DNA of 42,199 nucleotides from an uncultured Collinsella sp. (GCA_905209455.1 CAJLTA010000018.1:1-42199), one strand, 5' to 3'. Positions 23,860-30,599 are shown, counted from the first letter of the stretch. Program-made: numbers and translations. The notes: generated by a model not told the origin, from the sequence alone.

Positions 23860-24837
23860 ATGCCAAGTGCTCAGGAGCTACAACATCAATTTGGTGAATA
23901 TCGAGGCGCCATGCCCCGTCCATCAGATTTCGATCTCTTTTGGAAGGATCGCATGGCCGAGGCCGACGCCGTCGGGCTTGACTATGCGATCGAGGCGGCA
24001 TCGGTCACCGATGCCGCGACCTGCCAGCTTTTCGACCTCTGGTATACCGGCATGTGTGGCGCGCGCCTGCATGCCAAGTACCTTAAACCCGTCTCGGACG
24101 AGCCCGTGCCATTGGTACTTCAGTTCCATGGGTATCCGGGTGCAAGCCGCAGCTGGTTTGAGCAGGCGTCGTTTGCGGGCATGGGCATGGCACTCATCGC
24201 CCTCGACTGCCCCGGCCAAGGAGGTCCCTCCGAGGACATTGGTGGATTTGAGGGCACAACGGTTGCCGGTCATATCGTCGCCGGTATCGACGGCGATCCG
24301 GCCAACCTCTACTATGTCCGCTTGCACCAAGATATTCGCATCCTGTGCCGCATCGTTCGCGAGCTCGAGGGCATCGATCTTGCGCGTGTGTTTGTGAACG
24401 GCGCGTCGCAGGGTGGTGGTTTGGGCATTGCGACCTGTGCGCTTAACAGCGAGCTTATCAATCGTGCCGCCATCCTCTATCCCTTCCTGTCAGATTTCCG
24501 CCTAGTCTGGGATTTGGATGCAGACGACATTGCCTACGAGGGCCTGCGCTATTGGTCTCGCTGGTTTGACGAGGACTCGACTCGTATTGACGAAGCCTAT
24601 GCCAAGCTGGCGTACTTCGATTCCAAGAACTTTGCCCCTATGGTCAAATGCCCCGTGCTGTTTGGCACCGGCACAGCCGATATCGTCTGCCCGCCAGCGA
24701 CGCAGTTTGCGGTCTATAACAACCTGACCTGCGAAAAGCGTCATGAGTTCTTTGAAGGCTTTGGCCACGAGGAGATTCAGGATTTTGACGATCTGATCAT
24801 TCCGTTTTTCTGCAAGGGAGGGGAGGCTCATGTCTAA
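23860..24837 (+). CDS. CE7/AXE1-family acetylesterase
   Basis: A 325-residue alpha/beta hydrolase of carbohydrate esterase family 7 (acetylxylan esterase / cephalosporin C deacetylase). Seen: FHGYPG oxyanion region, nucleophile S183 in GASQGGG, acid D274 in GTADIVCPP and H303 in GFGHEEI, a complete triad. The CE7 RGQ motif reads PGQ (DCPGQGG). There is no signal peptide, so it acts in the cytosol on imported substrate. Lying between a sialic-acid-type transporter and nan genes, it may remove O-acetyl groups from sialic acid rather than from xylan; this is inference. The start is uncertain: ATG 23860 fits the domain but has no close ribosome site, while TTG 23845 is too near AAAGG. It overlaps its paralogue by 8 nt. 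Confidence 0.82.
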   Translation: MPSAQELQHQFGEYRGAMPRPSDFDLFWKDRMAEADAVGLDYAIEAASVTDAATCQLFDLWYTGMCGARLHAKYLKPVSDEPVPLVLQFHGYPGASRSWFEQASFAGMGMALIALDCPGQGGPSEDIGGFEGTTVAGHIVAGIDGDPANLYYVRLHQDIRILCRIVRELEGIDLARVFVNGASQGGGLGIATCALNSELINRAAILYPFLSDFRLVWDLDADDIAYEGLRYWSRWFDEDSTRIDEAYAKLAYFDSKNFAPMVKCPVLFGTGTADIVCPPATQFAVYNNLTCEKRHEFFEGFGHEEIQDFDDLIIPFFCKGGEAHV

Positions 24838-25681
24838 GTGCGAGAGCAATGTTAATGAGCTGATTGTCCCCGGGCTCGTGGGAATTCCTGGAACGGTTTC
24901 GTCAAGGCTCGCAGAATATCGGGACTGGCGCGGTGATGTCCAAGCAGATGTTTCTGATTTAGAGACATGCGCTTCGAATCTTGAGATTCAAGGCCTGGCC
25001 ATTACGGCGATTGACTTTGTTAACCCCTGCGCCCGTTACTCGGAGGTCTCCTTTGAGCTCGGTGACGATGCGATTCACGCTCGTTTGATCGAGCCTGTCG
25101 GTCGTGCCCGAGTGTCTGAGCGCGTGCCGCTGTGCCTGATGTTCCACGATATCGATCGGCCTGTGCGCGGCTGGCATCACATGACGAGATTTGCCGCCAT
25201 GGGGTATGCCGTCCTCGCGCTGGATGACGATGTTGCTGGTGCGGACGACCTGCAGCGGGGGATTTCTTCGCCCGCTTTTGTCGAGCGCGTCCGTTGGGGT
25301 TGCGCGCTGGCGAAGGTGGCGCGCAATCTTGATGGCATGGACCCCGACCGCATCTTTGCATGGGGCGAGGGTCTAGGCGGCGGAGTCGCGCTGGCGGTTT
25401 CTGCTCTGGACGAGCGGGGTCTCGCCTGCACGGCGGTTGCCAATCCGCTTCCTGGCGGCCTCGAGGCGCTGTCGTCTCGGGTGCGCGGATCGGTGCTCAT
25501 GGGCACATCGCTCATGGATACCGTGAGCGATCCCAAGGATCAGTTTGCCGTATTCAACGGTCTTGAGTGTGACCGGAGACATATCATCTATGCCAAATAC
25601 GCTCACGAGCGCATCAATGCGTTCGAAAACGAAGTCGTCGACTTTTTTAACCAAACGTTCTACTCGTGTTCTTTGGCCTAG
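24830..25681 (+). CDS. CE7-like paralogue lacking the catalytic serine (pseudoenzyme)
   Basis: A 283-residue relative of the preceding esterase. Aligned by eye: VPLCLMFHD with VPLVLQFHG, FAWGEGLGGG with FVNGASQGGG, and DPKDQFAVFNGLECDRRH with PPATQFAVYNNLTCEKRH. At the nucleophile position Ser183 of the neighbour is Gly181 here. The acid (in LMDTVSDP) and His (KYAHERI) positions are kept. The segment between nucleophile and acid is about 40 residues shorter, so part of the cap is missing. It is an intact frame with a strong GGGAGGGGAGG ribosome site, so it is not simply decaying. A regulatory or structural partner of the active esterase (CE7 enzymes are usually hexamers) or a ligand-binding role is possible; an esterase role is unlikely. 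Confidence 0.78.
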   Translation: MSKCESNVNELIVPGLVGIPGTVSSRLAEYRDWRGDVQADVSDLETCASNLEIQGLAITAIDFVNPCARYSEVSFELGDDAIHARLIEPVGRARVSERVPLCLMFHDIDRPVRGWHHMTRFAAMGYAVLALDDDVAGADDLQRGISSPAFVERVRWGCALAKVARNLDGMDPDRIFAWGEGLGGGVALAVSALDERGLACTAVANPLPGGLEALSSRVRGSVLMGTSLMDTVSDPKDQFAVFNGLECDRRHIIYAKYAHERINAFENEVVDFFNQTFYSCSLA

Positions 25682-25705
25682 ACGGCCTGGACACTGCCAA
25701 CAAGA

Positions 25706-25728
25706 GTGGGCGGCATAGGGCTGCCCAC
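25706..25728 (+). terminator. Stem-loop between the CE7 pair and nanA
   Basis: GTGGGCGGC (25706-25714) pairs with GCTGCCCAC (25720-25728) over ATAGG, nine pairs including one G-U. It ends 21 nt before the nanA start. No U-tract follows. Confidence 0.55.
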
Positions 25729-25749
25729 CAGACAACTAAGGAGATTCTT

Positions 25750-26670
25750 GTGGCAACTCAGAAATTCACCGGCGTTATCCCTCCCGTCGTTGTTCCCGAT
25801 ACCGAAGACCACCAGCTCGATGTTGCCTCCTTTGAGCGCAGCATCAACCGCATGATCGATGCCGGCGTCGATGGCTTGTTCTTCCTGGGCTCCTCGGGCG
25901 AGGTCGTCTTCTCCACCGACGAGCGTCGCCGTCAGATCATCTCCGAGGCCGTCCGTATCGTCGACCACCGCGTTCCCGTTCTGGTCGGCATCATCGACAC
26001 CGAGACCGAGCGCATGATCGAGCACGGTAAGGTCGCTCAGGAGCTGGGCGCCGATGCGCTTGTCGCCACCTGCCCGTTCTATGCCCTGCAGGGCATGACC
26101 GAGGTCGAGGAGCACTTCCGCATCCTGCATGAGGAACTCGACCTGCCCATCTTCGCCTATGACATCCCCGTGTGTGTCCACACCAAGCTCCCGTGGAAGC
26201 TCCTTGCCAAGCTCGGTGCCGAGGGCGTTCTGGCCGGCGTCAAGGATTCCTCGGGTGATGACATCTCGTTCCGCTACCTCGTTCAGGAGAACGAGAAGAA
26301 CGGCCATCCGATGAGCATCCTCACCGGTCACGAGGTTGTTGTCGACGGCGCCTACCTCGGTGGCGCCGACGGTTCCGTTCCGGGTCTCGCCAACGTTGAG
26401 CCCGAGGGCTACGTGCGTCAGTGGAAGGCCGCTCAGGCTGGTGACTGGGCTACCGTCAAGGCCGAGCAGGATCGCCTCAATGAGATCTCCCACATCTGGG
26501 ATGTCACCTCGGGCGTCCAGGGTTATGCCGGTGGCGTCGGCGCCTTCAAGACCGCTATGAACCTCATGGGTATCTTCGACAGCCCGACCATGCCGCGCCC
26601 GGTGAAGGCCATGACCGGCGAGAACGTCGAGGCGATTAAGAAGGTCCTCCAGGACAACGGTCTCCTGTAA
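25750..26670 (+). CDS. nanA: NanA-like aldolase (probable N-acetylneuraminate lyase)
   Basis: A 306-residue class I aldolase of the DHDPS/NAL superfamily, expected to split N-acetylneuraminate into ManNAc and pyruvate. The Schiff-base lysine is K165 (AGVKDSSGD), the proton-shuttling tyrosine is Y137 (YDIPV), and the carboxylate-binding loop is GSSGE (47-51); the K165 and Y137 numbers equal those of E. coli NanA. The later GADGSVPG segment resembles NAL. However, the Asp-Glu pair of E. coli NanA (D191-E192) aligns with Glu-Val (195-196), so the substrate could differ. The assignment rests on adjacent nanK and nanE. GTG 25750 is chosen for AAGGAG 6 nt upstream. Codon use suggests high expression. 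Confidence 0.75.
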   Translation: MATQKFTGVIPPVVVPDTEDHQLDVASFERSINRMIDAGVDGLFFLGSSGEVVFSTDERRRQIISEAVRIVDHRVPVLVGIIDTETERMIEHGKVAQELGADALVATCPFYALQGMTEVEEHFRILHEELDLPIFAYDIPVCVHTKLPWKLLAKLGAEGVLAGVKDSSGDDISFRYLVQENEKNGHPMSILTGHEVVVDGAYLGGADGSVPGLANVEPEGYVRQWKAAQAGDWATVKAEQDRLNEISHIWDVTSGVQGYAGGVGAFKTAMNLMGIFDSPTMPRPVKAMTGENVEAIKKVLQDNGLL

Positions 26671-26684
26671 AGCTTCCCCGGGCA

Positions 26685-26758
26685 CCCGACCTCGCCGTTC
26701 AACCGTGCGGCCATGACCCATTAGATCAATGGTCACACGGTTTCTTGGCGATCTCGGG
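26685..26758 (+). ncRNA. Three-stem structured element between nanA and nanK
   Basis: Three nested pairings fill most of the 173-nt gap. Outer: 26685-26696 with 26747-26758 (10 of 12 paired). Middle: AACCGTG (26701-26707) with CACGGTT (26736-26742), perfect. Inner: TGACCCATT (26714-26722) with AATGGTCA (26728-26735), one bulged C. The right arms of inner and middle stems are directly adjacent. It could be an attenuator, an mRNA processing site, or an operator. Confidence 0.5.
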
Positions 26759-26843
26759 CACCTGGAAAACCTTTTCCGCGCTGTGACGGCTAGCCTGACG
26801 GCGCATTTCCTGTAGTTGTTTTTTATCTCCTAAGGAGAGCGAC

Positions 26844-27809
26844 ATGGAGAACAAGTACGTCTGCTCTGTCGATATCGGCGGAACTAAGATCGCGACTGCC
26901 ATCATGGAGTACCCGGCTGACGGTAGTGTGCCCCATCCTGTTTTTGAGGCCGAGGTTCCCACCGAGGCCCAAGAGGGCGGCGAGGCCGTCTTCCAACGTA
27001 TCGAGGCGTCCATCAAGGCTGCTCTCGAGGCGAATCCCGATGTCGAGGTCCTTGGCGTCGGTATCGGTGCCGCCGGCGTCGTCGATCCCAAGACGGGCGC
27101 CATCGCGTATGCCAACGAGATCATGCCCGGCTGGTCCGGTGTTCAGTTGGGGCCGCGCCTGCGCGAGGACCTCGGTCTTCCCGTTGCCGTTGTAGGCGAC
27201 GTGCAGGCTCATGCTCTGGGCGAGGCCCACTGGGGCGTCGGCAAGGGCAAGTTCTCCGTCTTGTGTCTTGGCATCGGTACGGGCATCGGTGGCGCATATG
27301 TCGAGAACGGCCGCGTGATGCAGGGTTTCCATGGTGCTGCTGGCCATATGGGCCACATCGAGTGCTCGGCTGCCGCCGGTATTCCCTGCGCCTGCGGGCG
27401 TTCCGGCCATCTGGAGTCGGTTGCTTCGGGCACTTCCATTGGTCGTATGTACGATGAGCGCTTTGGTCGCGTCGACCCCAGCCGTCCTTCGGTCGGTCGC
27501 GATGTGAACGACCTGTGCCGTGCGGGCGACGCAAAGGCGACCGAGGTCATCCATGACGCCGGCTTTGCGCTGGGTGCCAGCTTGGGCTCGCTCGCTAACA
27601 TCCTGGACCCTGAGGTCATCGTGCTTTCGGGTGGCGTGATTCACCAAGGTCCCGATTGGCGTTCACAGACGTGGAAGGATTCGGTACACGAGGGCTATGC
27701 CAGCCAGGCGCTCGATCCGCTTCAGGACACGCCGATCCTCATCGGTTCTCTGGAGGGCGATGCTCCGCTCATCGGTGCCGCTGAGCATCTTCTTGCCTCG
27801 TTGAAGTAA
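26844..27809 (+). CDS. nanK: ROK-family sugar kinase, probable N-acetylmannosamine kinase
   Basis: A 321-residue ROK kinase that would phosphorylate ManNAc at C6 with ATP. Seen: the N-terminal phosphate-binding motif DIGGTKIA (10-17), the catalytic Asp119 in GDVQAHALGE, GIGTGIGG, and the ROK metal site beginning GH (167-168) with C182 and C184. The third cysteine of the usual CxCGxxGCxE signature is His189 (CACGRSGHLE), a swap that can still hold zinc. A glucokinase cannot be excluded from sequence alone, but nanE directly downstream and the aldolase upstream favour ManNAc. AAGGAGAG precedes ATG 26844. A perfect hairpin separates it from nanE. Confidence 0.82.
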   Translation: MENKYVCSVDIGGTKIATAIMEYPADGSVPHPVFEAEVPTEAQEGGEAVFQRIEASIKAALEANPDVEVLGVGIGAAGVVDPKTGAIAYANEIMPGWSGVQLGPRLREDLGLPVAVVGDVQAHALGEAHWGVGKGKFSVLCLGIGTGIGGAYVENGRVMQGFHGAAGHMGHIECSAAAGIPCACGRSGHLESVASGTSIGRMYDERFGRVDPSRPSVGRDVNDLCRAGDAKATEVIHDAGFALGASLGSLANILDPEVIVLSGGVIHQGPDWRSQTWKDSVHEGYASQALDPLQDTPILIGSLEGDAPLIGAAEHLLASLK

Positions 27810-27825
27810 ACGTATCTTCTGTAGG

Positions 27826-27856
27826 AGCCTCCCGAGACAACACGCCTCGGGAGGCT
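27826..27856 (+). terminator. Perfect stem-loop between nanK and nanE
   Basis: AGCCTCCCGAG (27826-27836) pairs perfectly with CTCGGGAGGCT (27846-27856) over a 9-nt loop. GTTCTG follows, not a U-run, so it is probably an attenuating or message-stabilising hairpin. Confidence 0.65.
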
Positions 27857-27879
27857 GTTCTGAGAAAGGTTACAGCCTT

Positions 27880-28566
27880 ATGACCGTCGATCCTTTGATT
27901 CAATCCCTGAAGGGCAAGCTCGTCGTGAGCGTTCAGGCGTATATGGGCGAGCCGCTTCGTACGCCTGAGACCATGGCTCAAATGTCTCGCGCTTGCGAGC
28001 TCGGCGGCGCCGCCGCCATTCGCTGCCAGGGCCTTGCCGACATTGCCGCCATTAAGGGTCGCTGTGAGGTTCCTGTTATCGGCCTGTGGAAGGATGGGCA
28101 CGAGGGCGTTTACATCACGCCGACGCTGCGCCACGCTCGCGCCTGCGTTGCTGCGGGTGCCGATATCGTGGCGATCGACGCCACCGATCGTCCGCGTCCC
28201 GATGGCAAGACCGTCGAAGATACTTTCCGTCCGCTGCACGAGGAGGGCGTGCTCCTGATGGCCGACTGTGCCACCATCGAGGATATTCGTCGTGCTGTCG
28301 ACATGGGCTTCGACCTGGTGTCCACCACGCTGTCTCATGGTGTTGCCGCCATCGACTGCACCATGGCCGATGGCCCCGATCTGCCGCTCCTGCGTCAGGC
28401 GACCGAGGAATTCCCCGGCCTTCCCATCATTTGCGAGGGTCGCGTGCATACGCCCGAGGAGGCTCGCGCCGCGATCGATGCTGGCGCCTGGGCCGTTGTC
28501 GTCGGCACCGCCATCACGCACCCCACGAGTATTACGAGTTGGTTCAAGGCTGCGCTTGAGGCGTAA
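27880..28566 (+). CDS. nanE: N-acetylmannosamine-6-phosphate 2-epimerase
   Basis: Converts ManNAc-6-P to GlcNAc-6-P, the entry to amino-sugar catabolism. The 228-residue TIM-barrel protein has the NanE signatures VVSVQAY, IGLWKDGHEGVYITPT, AIDATDRPRPDG, LMADCATIED, FDLVSTTLSHG and EGRVHTPEEA, in family order and at family length. The presence of a true NanE is the strongest single argument that the island handles sialic acid. ATG 27880 is preceded by GAAAGG at a somewhat long spacing. The next enzymes (NagA, NagB) are not in the window. A terminator-like hairpin follows before rapZ. Confidence 0.93.
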   Translation: MTVDPLIQSLKGKLVVSVQAYMGEPLRTPETMAQMSRACELGGAAAIRCQGLADIAAIKGRCEVPVIGLWKDGHEGVYITPTLRHARACVAAGADIVAIDATDRPRPDGKTVEDTFRPLHEEGVLLMADCATIEDIRRAVDMGFDLVSTTLSHGVAAIDCTMADGPDLPLLRQATEEFPGLPIICEGRVHTPEEARAAIDAGAWAVVVGTAITHPTSITSWFKAALEA

Positions 28567-28593
28567 GACAGGCCTCGTATCCGCTCGGGGCGG

Positions 28594-28599
28594 TATACT
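28594..28599 (+). promoter_or_regulatory. Candidate -10 box between nanE and rapZ
   Basis: TATACT lies 28 nt after nanE, without a clear -35. A transcript from here would run at once into the hairpin at 28618-28647, so either rapZ is attenuated or the two signals belong to different units. Confidence 0.35.
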
Positions 28600-28617
28600 C
28601 AATATAGGCAATTGACC

Positions 28618-28654
28618 GCGCGGGATCCGGGTTGCTGGGTCCCGCGCTTGTTTT
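28618..28654 (+). terminator. Terminator at the end of the sialic-acid island
   Basis: GCGCGGGATCC (28618-28628) pairs with GGGTCCCGCGC (28637-28647), a GC-rich stem of about 11 bp with one G-U, followed by TTGTTTT. It is the only hairpin in the island with a good U-tract, and so probably the true end of the operon. Confidence 0.75.
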
Positions 28655-28667
28655 CGGGAGGCAACAC

Positions 28668-29588
28668 ATGCAAAAGGGAGATGCCATGGATGCGGCGGAG
28701 CGCTCGGAGCGCATCCCCGATATCGTCATCATCACCGGAATGTCCGGATCAGGCCGCACACAGGCCATGCACGTGTTCGAGGACATGGGCTATTTTTGCA
28801 TCGATAACCTGCCTCCGCGTCTCATCGCCCAGCTTGCCGAGCTCGTCGGCATCAATACGGGCGTGGGCAGGCATCTCGCCGTCACCTGCGATTTGCGTAG
28901 CCAGGGACTGTTTGACGAGTTGCTCGATGCGGTCGCCGCTCTCGAAGAGCGCGAGATGAGCTGCGACATCGTGTTCCTGGAGGCTTCTGACGAGGTGCTG
29001 ATTCGTCGCTACAGCGAAAATCGCCGCCGTCATCCCATTGCCAAGCCGGGGGAGACTACGGCCGATGCCATTCAGCGCGAGCGCCTTCAGCTGCAGGGCG
29101 TGCGCGACCGAGCCGATATGATTATCGACACGAGCCGTCTGCGCACCTCTGCGCTGCGCAACAAGCTGCGTATGGCATTTTCCGAGCTGTCCGACCAGCA
29201 GCTTATGGATGTCCACGTGTTCTCGTTTGGCTTTAAGCACGGCATGCCCGTCGAAGCGGATATTATGATCGACGTCCGCTTCCTGCCCAATCCGTTCTAC
29301 GATCCCGAGATGCGCACGATGACCGGTCTCGATAAAAAGGTCTCCGATTTTGTTCTGGACCATCCCAAGACGCAGGAGTTTTGGAAGGCTTGGACACAGC
29401 TGCTCGATACGGTCATGCCCGGTTATATCGCGGAGGGTAAGCCGCAGCTTTCTATCGCCATCGGCTGCACGGGCGGCCAGCACCGCAGCGTTGCCATTGC
29501 CGAGGCCACGGCCCGTTACCTGGAAGGCGCTCAGTATCATGTGAGCATCTCCCACCGCGACCTGTCGCGCGCCAACACGAAGGCATAG
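28668..29588 (+). CDS. rapZ: RapZ/YvcJ-family nucleotide-binding protein
   Basis: A 306-residue P-loop protein. In E. coli RapZ guides RNase E to the GlmZ sRNA to control amino-sugar synthesis; in Gram-positives the role of YvcJ is less clear. The N-terminal P-loop GMSGSGRT has Arg in place of the Walker Lys, as in other actinobacterial homologues I know of. It is followed by FEDMGYFCIDNLPP, and the C-terminal domain contains DVRFLPNPFY and the family signature IGCTGGQHRS. Two in-frame starts each have a ribosome site: ATG 28668 (GGGAGG) and ATG 28686 (AGGGAG); the first is listed. whiA starts 6 nt after the stop. Confidence 0.92.
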   Translation: MQKGDAMDAAERSERIPDIVIITGMSGSGRTQAMHVFEDMGYFCIDNLPPRLIAQLAELVGINTGVGRHLAVTCDLRSQGLFDELLDAVAALEEREMSCDIVFLEASDEVLIRRYSENRRRHPIAKPGETTADAIQRERLQLQGVRDRADMIIDTSRLRTSALRNKLRMAFSELSDQQLMDVHVFSFGFKHGMPVEADIMIDVRFLPNPFYDPEMRTMTGLDKKVSDFVLDHPKTQEFWKAWTQLLDTVMPGYIAEGKPQLSIAIGCTGGQHRSVAIAEATARYLEGAQYHVSISHRDLSRANTKA

Positions 29589-29594
29589 GCCTGC

Positions 29595-30524
29595 ATGTCG
29601 TTTACCGCTGAGGTGCGCGACGAGCTTGCGCGCTGCGAACCCGAATGTGAATACTGCGACTTGTCGACGCTTGCCGCCCTCACGCGCGTGAGCGGTACGC
29701 TCTCGCTTACCGGCTCTGGGCGGTATCGTTTGACGGTTGCGACTGAGACGGGAGCCGTCGCGCGCACGATGATCACGCTGACGCATCGTATCCTTAAGCT
29801 CAAAACGGAGTTCACCGTCCGTAAATCTGTATTGCATAAGGTTCGAAACTACCTCATCACCTTGCCTGATCAGCCAGACCTGGATAAGGCCTTGGTTCTG
29901 CTGGGTATCCTCGAACGTAGGGGAGGACTTGTCGCCGGCGTACCCCGACATATCGTTGCCCGTCCTTGCTGTAGACTTGCCTATATCCGCGGCGCGCTCA
30001 TCGCGGGCGGCTTCGTGGCCGATCCACGCGGCGATTTTCATTTGGAGATTGCTGTGCAGGGCGAGCAATATGCCAAGGGGCTTTGCGATCTGTTGGAGCA
30101 GATTGGGGTCCATGCTCGTGTTAATGCACGGCGGGGGTCATATGCCGTGTACATTAAGAGCGCCGAGGAAATCGAGCATCTATTAAAGCTGATTGGCGCC
30201 AAGCGCAGCGTTGCCGAGATTGAGGAGGCGCGCGCGGTCAAGTTGGTTAAGAACGATGTGAACCGTCGCGTGAACGCCGAGCTCGCCAACCAGACCAGAA
30301 GCGCCGGTGCCGCCCAACATCAGCTTGCGCTTATCGATGAGCTCGAGCAGCGTGGCCTTCGTGATGCGCTTCCGGATGCCTTGGCGGTCTTTTGCGACCT
30401 GCGCGAGCGCTATCCCGATCTGTCGCTGCGTGATTTGGGGGAGATGGCTGACCCTCCCTTGTCGAAGTCAGCCCTCTACCATCGTGTTTTACGGCTTGAA
30501 AAGCTCATTGAAGCAAACAGGTAG
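29595..30524 (+). CDS. whiA: WhiA sporulation/division-type DNA-binding protein
   Basis: A 309-residue WhiA homologue, combining an N-terminal LAGLIDADG-homing-endonuclease-like domain that has lost nuclease activity (LAYIRGALIAGGFVADP) with a C-terminal helix-turn-helix (LRDLGEMADPPLSKSALYHR). In Streptomyces it works with WhiB in sporulation septation; in non-sporulating Gram-positives it affects division and chromosome segregation. The order rapZ-whiA is ancient, but yvcK, which usually sits between them, is absent. ATG 29595 is close to the rapZ stop, with AGGCATAGG upstream. The 193 bp to gapA is AT-rich and carries a promoter. Confidence 0.95.
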   Translation: MSFTAEVRDELARCEPECEYCDLSTLAALTRVSGTLSLTGSGRYRLTVATETGAVARTMITLTHRILKLKTEFTVRKSVLHKVRNYLITLPDQPDLDKALVLLGILERRGGLVAGVPRHIVARPCCRLAYIRGALIAGGFVADPRGDFHLEIAVQGEQYAKGLCDLLEQIGVHARVNARRGSYAVYIKSAEEIEHLLKLIGAKRSVAEIEEARAVKLVKNDVNRRVNAELANQTRSAGAAQHQLALIDELEQRGLRDALPDALAVFCDLRERYPDLSLRDLGEMADPPLSKSALYHRVLRLEKLIEANR

Positions 30525-30569
30525 TTTGAAGTAACGACTTATATATGGATTTAGCTGCTATTTTAGTAT

Positions 30570-30583
30570 TTAAAACGTTTTAA
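30570..30583. promoter_or_regulatory. Perfect 14-bp palindrome upstream of gapA
   Basis: TTAAAACGTTTTAA is a perfect palindrome with a LacI-type CG centre, about 65 nt before the predicted -10. It shares ten bases (TAAAACGTTT) with the site at the sialic-acid promoter. In AT-rich DNA such a palindrome can arise by chance. Confidence 0.45.
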
Positions 30584-30599
30584 CGTAAATTTGATTTTC

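Noticed and set aside
19988..24001. Uninterrupted minus-strand frame of over 1,300 codons opposite the transporter genes
   Set aside because: Its translation is a His/Arg/Asp/Gly-rich mirror of the plus-strand ABC genes, with no recognisable domain and no ribosome site. Biased C-ending codons remove stops on the opposite strand.
24830..25681. Second CE7 gene as a decaying pseudogene
   Set aside because: It has a strong ribosome site, an intact frame, an 8-nt overlap with its partner and a well-kept Asp/His region, so selection seems to hold it despite the lost Ser.
25750..26670. Dihydrodipicolinate synthase (lysine synthesis) for the aldolase
   Set aside because: The superfamily motifs fit both, but the neighbouring kinase and NanE make the sialic-acid role far more likely.
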